A stretch of DNA of 5,960 nt from an uncultured Lachnospiraceae bacterium (lineage in GTDB: Bacteria > Bacillota > Clostridia > Lachnospirales > Lachnospiraceae). A program made the translations under genes and the position numbers. The stretch spans positions 1 through 5,960 of the forward strand of contig USSP01000117.1 of assembly GCA_900557385.1 (NCBI GenBank). The letters run 5' to 3'. This document shows positions 1 through 3,809 of the stretch, in pieces (the stretch's first letter is position 1; each line of letters starts with the position of its first letter). The notes under the pieces were generated by a model. That model ran no database searches, was not told where the DNA came from, and was given only the letters and a program-made list of their open reading frames with translations.

Positions 1-72
1 AGAGATGGGAAATATTGTAATATTCTACGATAAGCATCATGGGTTTTTACATATCTACATAAGAAAAAGCCA

Positions 73-101
73 TACCTTTTTTCTATAAAGACTTTTATAC
101 T
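73..101 (+). promoter_or_regulatory. weak candidate promoter for the exported-protein gene
   Basis: TATACT at 96-101 matches the sigma-A -10 consensus at five of six positions. The hexamer 17 nt upstream (73-78, TACCTT) is a poor -35 and there is no TGn extension. If it is used, transcription would start near 107-109, just before the leader hairpin at 115-140. This is inference from a single good box. Confidence 0.22.
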
Positions 102-114
102 GGTATTAGATAAA

Positions 115-149
115 GGCCTGTTGGAGAACATCCAGCTGCCCTAAGGAGG
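115..149 (+). promoter_or_regulatory. leader hairpin and displaced Shine-Dalgarno
   Basis: GTTGGA (120-125) pairs with TCCAGC (131-136, one G-U pair) around a GAACA loop. The stem can be extended by GG/C at 115-118 with GCC at 138-140, across one mismatch and one bulge. Directly after it lies a full AAGGAGG at 143-149, but this is 21 nt before the ATG at 171, too far for normal pairing. The weaker GAGG at 159-162 is 8 nt from the ATG and is the likelier working site. An in-frame TAA at 165-167 rules out a start upstream of 171. Confidence 0.4.
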
Positions 150-170
150 ATGAAAAGAGAGGGATAAAGG

Positions 171-1304
171 ATGAGAGTAAAGAAACTTATGATGGTGACA
201 GCATTGACGGCATCTTTAGTGATGTCAACCATGACTGTTTCCGCAGCACCCCAGGACACCCAGATACAGAGCGAGGTGGAGTACACCACAAAAGCATCGG
301 AGAGCGAACTGGCGGCGATTAAGAAACTCTTTAACGCGAAGGAATACGCAGCCATGTACCCTGATGTTGCCGTTGTATACGGGGACAATGAGGAGGCACT
401 TTGGAGTCACTTTGTAAACTTTGGTTTGGCAGAAGGAAGGGCATTGCGCAAGGATTTCAATGTCTTTGCTTACAAGGATTTGCAGGATGTATTTGGAACG
501 GATCTGGCTGCCTACTATGCCCATTATGCCAGCAATGGCATGGAGGAGGGAAGACCCCTCACCACAATCGAAAAGGTAACCAAGGCAGGAATTGCAGTAA
601 CCGGTTTGCAGGGACAGATTCTGGCAGAGCCTGTACCCGCAGTACAGACCACCACTGCTGTATCTGCTGCATCAAGCAGTGTATCGGCATCTGGCAGCAG
701 TGAGGCGTCTGCGCCGTCCGAAAATCCTGAACCAGGACAGGAGCCGTCAAAACCGTCGGAACCATCTAATCCGGGACAGAAGCCATCTAATCCAGACCCA
801 TCGAAGCCAGACCCGTCTAACCCGGAAGAATGTACACATGAAGTTGAATACAAATCAGACGACACAGGACATCAACAGGTTTGTAAGAAGTGCGGTAAGG
901 AATTGACCGGCATAGAGTCTCATACTTGGAAGTATGTAAAGGTTTCGGGAGAAGATGCTCATACATCTGTATGTACTCTTTGCGGTTATCAAGGTCAAAA
1001 GACTGCTTGTACAAGTACGAGCGTGGCAAAAACTTCATACACTCAGCATTGGTGGGTTTGTGATGACTGTGGTAAGGTCTTTGATGAAGAGAATCATAGC
1101 TGGTCTGACGGAATATGCGAGATATGTCGCTATCAATGTCCGCATGATGACATTGGTAGAAAACAAGTAAATGAATACACGGACTACCATATATGGTATT
1201 GCAAGAGATGTAAACTGGAAAAGCAGGAAGCCCACGACTGTAAGGATTGGGGTGATGGTATTCTTGTGTGTAGCTGCGGGTATAGGAAAACCGCAAACGA
1301 ATAG
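171..1304 (+). CDS. exported repeat protein with Pro-rich linker and Cys/His-rich C-terminal domain
   Basis: The 377-residue product starts with a classical signal peptide: MRVKK, a hydrophobic core to about 20, and likely cleavage after VSA at 23-25. Residues 54-90 and 96-128 form two related repeats of the kind F-x(3-4)-Y...YPDV...HF-x-N-G-x-x-EGR, a module seen in many secreted Clostridia proteins. Residues 160-182 are Ser/Ala-rich and 183-220 are a Pro/Ser linker built from PSxP and NPxP units. Residues 221-377 carry paired cysteines at 238/241, 268/271, 297/300, 316/319, 344/347 and 368/370, with regularly placed His (223, 234, 251, 264, 293, 309, 325, 340, 355). The pattern is roughly CxH...H-x3-CxxCG...HxW, resembling zinc-knuckle-like repeats of Firmicutes surface proteins. 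There is no LPxTG, SLH or choline-binding anchor, so secretion or loose wall association is inferred. The gene stands alone, closed by the hairpins downstream. Function is unknown; structural or binding roles are possible. The reading frame is certain, the role is not. Confidence 0.9.
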   Translation: MRVKKLMMVTALTASLVMSTMTVSAAPQDTQIQSEVEYTTKASESELAAIKKLFNAKEYAAMYPDVAVVYGDNEEALWSHFVNFGLAEGRALRKDFNVFAYKDLQDVFGTDLAAYYAHYASNGMEEGRPLTTIEKVTKAGIAVTGLQGQILAEPVPAVQTTTAVSAASSSVSASGSSEASAPSENPEPGQEPSKPSEPSNPGQKPSNPDPSKPDPSNPEECTHEVEYKSDDTGHQQVCKKCGKELTGIESHTWKYVKVSGEDAHTSVCTLCGYQGQKTACTSTSVAKTSYTQHWWVCDDCGKVFDEENHSWSDGICEICRYQCPHDDIGRKQVNEYTDYHIWYCKRCKLEKQEAHDCKDWGDGILVCSCGYRKTANE

Positions 1305-1317
1305 TATGATAAAAGAA

Positions 1318-1345
1318 AAAGCCCTTCCATTTTGTGAAGGGTTAT
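1318..1345. terminator. short hairpin, better terminator for minus-strand transcripts
   Basis: CCCTTC at 1322-1327 pairs with GAAGGG at 1336-1341, extended by G-U and A-T pairs at 1321/1342 and 1320/1343. The A-rich tract before it (1308-1320) reads as TTTTTCTTTTATC on the minus strand, which is a good U-tract in that direction. In the plus direction only TTATAAGG follows, so termination there would be weak. Confidence 0.5.
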
Positions 1346-1360
1346 AAGGAAGTATCTTAG

Positions 1361-1403
1361 AAAAATGGTGTAATTCCCATAACAGGGATTATACCATTTT
1401 TTT
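1361..1403 (+). terminator. strong intrinsic terminator, probably bidirectional
   Basis: AAAAATGGTGTAAT (1361-1374) and CCC (1376-1378) pair with GGG (1385-1387) and ATTATACCATTTTT (1388-1401). This gives a 17-bp stem with one bulged T (1375), one G-U pair and a six-base ATAACA loop. Seven T residues (1397-1403) close it. It ends the exported-protein transcript 57-99 nt after that gene's stop codon. The A run on the left arm gives a U-tract on the other strand as well. Confidence 0.85.
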
Positions 1404-1412
1404 GTGCGACCC

Positions 1413-1530
1413 AAAATCTTGAAAACATGTAGAATCAGCAAAATAAAATTCTTGAAAACGTGTGAAATCGTCAAAATAAAAACCTTGAAAACGTGTAAAA
1501 ACCAGGTTGATAAAATCTTGAACGTGTGGG
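1413..1530. repeat. 33-bp tandem repeat array, about 3.6 copies
   Basis: The core CTTGAAAACrTGT recurs with an exact 33-bp period: its CTTG lies at 1418, 1451, 1484 and 1517. Units are 1413-1445, 1446-1478, 1479-1511 and a partial fourth from 1512. The fourth lacks two A residues (CTTGAACGTGT) and runs without a break into the GTGGGAAAG that encodes VGK of the ATPase remnant's P-loop. Between cores the units drift in sequence but stay A-rich. Because 33 is a multiple of three, the array is open on both strands: 11-residue units of the type KxLKTCxxxKI on plus and HVFK-containing units on minus. No start signal supports translation. The role is unknown; it could be replication slippage or a set of protein-binding sites. 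Confidence 0.85.
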
Positions 1531-2206
1531 AAAGAGCTTCATTGCTGAAAAATTTGCAAAGGCAGAGTACAGAAGTTATATTCTGGTAGATTTCGACCGT
1601 GCATCTGGGGAAATCACAGAGTTGTTTCTTCATTATCTGAATGACCTGGACACGTTGTTTCTCTATCTTTCCAACTTTTATAACGTGAAATTATATCCCC
1701 GTGAATCACTGATTATTTTTGGTGAAGTACAGTTGTTTCCAAGAGCCAGGGCAGCACTGAAATATCTGGTGGCGGATGGGCGGTATGACTATGTGGAAAC
1801 CGGTTCGCTGATGTCCATCAAAAAAAATGTAAAGGACATTGTCATTCCCTCGGAAGAGCATCATGTACAAATGGTTCCGCTGGATTTTGAAGAATTTCTC
1901 TGGGCGATGGGAAATGACCTGCTGATGGATTTGATTCGTAAGTGTTTTACGGAAAGAAAACCATTGGGGCAGGCGCTTCACAGAAAGGCGATGGACTATT
2001 TCAGACAGTATCTGATTGTGGGAGGGATGCCGCAGGCAGTCAACGCTTCTGTGGAAACCAGAGATTTTGAACGGGTTGACCGGGTAAAAAGAGATATTTT
2101 GGAACTCTACCGTTCTGATATCGTGAAACATGCAGAAGGATATGAGATGCGGGTGGAACAGATATTTGATGATATTCCCGCACAGCTCCAGAAGATGGAA
2201 ATATAA
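1526..2206 (+). pseudogene. truncated AAA_14/DUF4143-type ATPase remnant
   Basis: The frame encodes 226 residues, against roughly 400-450 for intact members. It opens at V-G-K-S, the second half of Walker A. The first half (GxxxQ-type residues) and the preceding helix are missing, and an in-frame stop lies at 1511-1513. Family landmarks follow: a VDFD strand (about 15-18), LIIFGEVQLFPRA (about 62-74), the YVETGSL sensor-like strand, the PLDFEEFLWAMG segment, VGGMPQAV at 165-172 and IFDDIPAQLQK at 213-223. Walker B should end in D-E; here it reads G66-E67 (GGT at 1721-1723). The frame stops after QKMEI, just where intact proteins enter the winged-helix and nuclease-like C-terminal part. There is no ribosome site before the GTG at 1526. 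With both ends lost and a catalytic residue changed, an active ATPase is unlikely. The long open frame suggests fairly recent decay. Such genes are common in Clostridia and their cellular role is poorly defined. Confidence 0.85.
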
Positions 2207-2445
2207 AGAAATTTTGACAGTTTAGGGGGAAAATAAGGATGCTTTGGGCAAATACAACTCAAACAGTTCCGCTTGCCCGGATCTTGCCAGCCTTCTTGGG
2301 CAGGAATTGCAAAACACGATGGATTTGCCTAAAGATTTACATAATGCGAACGAAAACACCAGAAAAGCAGTCTACGTGAAGTTCCTCTGTGTAACCAAAT
2401 GCAACGCAACGCAAATTTCACAACGCAAATTTCCCCCGATAGCCG
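2207..2445. other. non-coding stretch between ATPase remnant and pyrE promoter
   Basis: No convincing gene is present. A 46-codon frame at 2239-2379 has AGGGGG (2224-2229) nine bases upstream, but its product (MLWANTTQTV...) resembles nothing I know. An overlapping 75-codon frame from the TTG at 2244 runs through the pyrE promoter and is equally unconvincing. Two alternative stems share one arm: TTGCCC at 2273-2278 can pair with GGGCAA at 2246-2251, or, extended by C2272, with GGGCAGG at 2298-2304. The DNA may be leftover sequence from the event that cut the ATPase gene. Confidence 0.5.
2407..2433 (+). repeat. 13-bp direct repeat upstream of the pyrE promoter
   Basis: CAACGCAAATTTC occurs at 2407-2419 after allowing one mismatch at its first base context (AACGCAAATTTC exact at 2408-2419) and exactly at 2421-2433, a period of about 14 bp. 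A further GCAACGCAAC run lies just before it (2401-2410). The second copy ends 12 bp before the -35 box. Two same-face-unlike copies at this place could be an operator, or simple slippage; nothing else supports a regulator. Confidence 0.5.
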
Positions 2446-2474
2446 TTGCTGATTCCCCGGTTTTATGGTAGTAT
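2446..2474 (+). promoter_or_regulatory. probable sigma-A promoter of pyrE
   Basis: TTGCTG (2446-2451) and TAGTAT (2469-2474) are separated by 17 bp. The -10 box is preceded by TGG (2466-2468), an extended -10 element that compensates for the modest -35. Transcription would start near 2481, leaving a leader of only about 24 nt before the pyrE ATG. That leaves no room for a PyrR-type attenuator, so any control would be at initiation. Confidence 0.55.
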
Positions 2475-2488
2475 GGAAAAAGCGAAAC

Positions 2489-2493
2489 GGAGG
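2489..2493 (+). promoter_or_regulatory. pyrE ribosome binding site (decides the start)
   Basis: GGAGG at 2489-2493 is 10 nt before the ATG at 2504. It excludes the upstream in-frame ATG at 2465, which would add 13 residues, lies inside the promoter and has no ribosome site. Confidence 0.8.
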
Positions 2494-2503
2494 TTTACTC
2501 ATT

Positions 2504-3184
2504 ATGGAAAGCTACAAGAGCGAGTTTGTTGAATTTATGGTGGACTGTAATGTCCTGAAATTTGGAGAGTTTACACTGAAGAGCGGACGCAAGTCCCCGT
2601 TCTTTATGAATGCAGGTTCTTATGTGACCGGCAGCCAGCTGATGAAACTGGGTGAGTATTATGCGAAGGCCATCCATGAGACATACGGGGATGATTTCGA
2701 TGTTCTCTTTGGACCGGCTTATAAAGGAATTCCTATCAGCGTGGTGACTGCAGTAGCATACAGCAAATTGTATGGCAAAGAGGTTCGTTACTGCTCTGAC
2801 CGAAAAGAGGAAAAAGATCATGGTGCAGATAAGGGAAGCTTCTTAGGCAGCCCCCTGCAGGATGGTGACAGAGTGATTATGATTGAGGATGTGACCACTT
2901 CCGGCAAATCCATGGAAGAAACCGTACCCAAGGTACGGGGAGCAGCCGATGTGGAAATCGTAGGATTGATGGTTTCCTTAAACCGTATGGAGCGGGGCAT
3001 CCAGTCTGATAAGAGCGCCCTGGACGAAATCAAGGAGCGTTACGGCTTCCCTACCGCAGCCATTGTATCCATGGCTGATGTGATTGAGCACTTGTATAAT
3101 AAGCCATATAATGGTAAAGTTTATATTGATGATACCTTAAAGGCTGCGATTGACGCTTATTACAAAGAATACGGCGCGAAGTAA
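2504..3184 (+). CDS. pyrE: orotate phosphoribosyltransferase
   Basis: The enzyme joins orotate to PRPP, giving orotidine 5'-monophosphate and pyrophosphate, the fifth step of de novo UMP synthesis in the cytoplasm. The 226-residue product is of the longer PyrE form. Visible landmarks are F23-TLKSGRKSPFF-34 near the N-terminus (substrate-site loop), FGPAYKGIP (about residues 70-78), the flexible catalytic loop DRKEEKDHG at 99-107 and the PRPP-binding motif VIMIEDVTTSGKS at 124-136, with the acidic pair E128-D129. All expected functional segments are present, so it should be active. The start at 2504 is set by GGAGG 10 nt upstream. A promoter lies just upstream and a 50-residue membrane-protein gene starts 16 nt after the stop, so the two are probably cotranscribed. 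No other pyr gene lies in the window. Confidence 0.97.
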   Translation: MESYKSEFVEFMVDCNVLKFGEFTLKSGRKSPFFMNAGSYVTGSQLMKLGEYYAKAIHETYGDDFDVLFGPAYKGIPISVVTAVAYSKLYGKEVRYCSDRKEEKDHGADKGSFLGSPLQDGDRVIMIEDVTTSGKSMEETVPKVRGAADVEIVGLMVSLNRMERGIQSDKSALDEIKERYGFPTAAIVSMADVIEHLYNKPYNGKVYIDDTLKAAIDAYYKEYGAK

Positions 3185-3200
3185 AGGGAGGTTTTAAAGG

Positions 3201-3353
3201 ATGGAAGAAAAGACATATCGTACCATGCGTGGAACCGGCGTGACCAATATTATTTTGGGAATTGTTTCAATTGCTGTTGGTGTAGGCAGTGGGGTGCTTT
3301 TAATTATCAGCGGCTCCAAGCTGCTGGCCGGCAAGTCAAAAATTATGTTTTAA
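3201..3353 (+). CDS. small membrane protein of 50 residues, function unknown
   Basis: This short gene is easily missed. The ATG at 3201 has AAGGGAGG at 3184-3191, nine bases upstream and overlapping the pyrE stop codon, which is a near-perfect ribosome site. The product begins MEEKTYRTMRGTG, then has a hydrophobic stretch from about 14 to 37 rich in Ile, Val and Gly. It ends with a basic tail (SKLLAGKSKIMF). One transmembrane helix, or a tight Gly-rich hairpin, is expected. No catalytic or metal-binding residue is seen. Coupling to pyrE suggests coexpression, but no link with pyrimidine synthesis is evident. The ribosome site, hydrophobic pattern and clean frame make it likely to be real. I do not recognise a named family. 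Confidence 0.8.
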   Translation: MEEKTYRTMRGTGVTNIILGIVSIAVGVGSGVLLIISGSKLLAGKSKIMF

Positions 3354-3370
3354 AGTTGAATCAGGAGTAG

Positions 3371-3404
3371 AAACAAAAGGGATGTCGCAAGGCATCCTTG
3401 TTTC
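3371..3404 (+). terminator. weak hairpin, possible partial terminator or attenuator
   Basis: GGGATG at 3379-3384 pairs with CATCCT at 3393-3398 (one G-U), plus A3378-T3399, around an eight-base loop. With a three-base bulge, AAACAA (3371-3376) can pair onward with TTGTTT (3398-3403). The T-tract (TTGTTTC) is interrupted, so read-through is expected. It sits between the 50-residue gene and the next membrane-protein gene. Confidence 0.4.
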
Positions 3405-3419
3405 GATTGTAGGCAGAGT

Positions 3420-3752
3420 ATGTTCGGTAAGAGACGCTATATATTTACAAAGAAAAAACATCCGCAAAAAGCAATCGCCTCTACGATTCTGGGGACAATA
3501 TCACTGGTGTCCTACGTACTGGTGATTTATCTTTCCTTTCAGCGGGGAGGACAGGCAGCAGAATCTTATGGGATGACAGGACTGTTGATCACTTTGTTTG
3601 CTTTTGCAGGATTGATTTTGGGGATTTGGTCCAGAACAGAAAAAGACATGTTTTATTTTTTCTCCTGGGTAGGCATTATCTTCAACGCACTGGCGTTGGG
3701 CGGAATCAGTCTGCTGCTATACGCCCCCAGCATGTCCTTTTTTGCGCCATAG
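3420..3752 (+). CDS. three-helix membrane protein, DUF6142-like
   Basis: The 110-residue product has a basic, cytoplasmic-looking N-terminus (MFGKRRYIFTKKKHPQK). Three hydrophobic segments follow, at about 19-40, 52-70 and 78-101. A short polar loop (QRGGQAAES) lies between helices 1 and 2, and WSRTEKD between 2 and 3. It resembles the small uncharacterised family I recall as DUF6142, found in Lachnospiraceae; this rests on memory, not a search. The ATG at 3420 is the only usable start, because the upstream in-frame codons back to the TGA at 3357 contain no ATG, GTG or TTG. Its ribosome site is poor (AGG at 3411-3413), which suggests low expression or dependence on read-through. It is followed 57 nt later by the peptidase gene. 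Function is unknown. Confidence 0.8.
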   Translation: MFGKRRYIFTKKKHPQKAIASTILGTISLVSYVLVIYLSFQRGGQAAESYGMTGLLITLFAFAGLILGIWSRTEKDMFYFFSWVGIIFNALALGGISLLLYAPSMSFFAP

Positions 3753-3809
3753 GCGATGAAACGGACGATAGAATTGACAGAGACAGAAAGGCAATAAAGG
3801 AATATGAAA

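Noticed and set aside
11..24. AATATTgtAATATT palindrome at the left edge
   Set aside because: Simple AT-rich symmetry with no neighbouring signal; likely chance.
817..1296. 159-codon open frame on the minus strand opposite the Cys-rich domain
   Set aside because: It lies wholly inside the clearly coding plus-strand gene, shows no domain or ribosome site, and is a composition shadow.
1413..1530. CRISPR array
   Set aside because: The period is 33 bp in total with no distinct unique spacers of usual length, the units are degenerate, and no cas gene is nearby.
1404..1589. 61-codon plus-strand frame through the repeat array
   Set aside because: It starts at a GTG at the terminator's T-run edge with no ribosome site; its repeats reflect the DNA array, and it then runs out of frame through the ATPase remnant.
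1184..1633. 149-codon minus-strand frame with repeated HVFK units
   Set aside because: It crosses two hairpin terminators and the 33-bp array, and is open only because the period is a multiple of three. No start signal or family match.
2214..2242. Consensus -35 box TTGACA at 2214-2219
   Set aside because: No acceptable -10 lies 16-18 bp downstream (the sequence there is GGATGC-like), and no convincing gene follows directly.
2239..2379. 46-codon frame with AGGGGG nine bases upstream
   Set aside because: The product lacks recognisable features, and the segment looks like scar DNA after a pseudogene. The ribosome site alone is not enough.
2465..2503. Upstream in-frame ATG for pyrE
   Set aside because: It overlaps the predicted -10 box, lacks a ribosome site, and would add 13 residues absent from typical PyrE.
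3756..3797. 13-codon frame (MKRTIELTETERQ) between the membrane-protein and peptidase genes
   Set aside because: Too short to judge, and it has no separate ribosome site beyond AT-poor DNA in the previous gene's end. A leader peptide is possible but unsupported.
3774..3802. TTGACA at 3774-3779 as a promoter for the peptidase gene
   Set aside because: At 17 bp spacing the sequence is AAGGAA, which is the ribosome site and not a -10 box.
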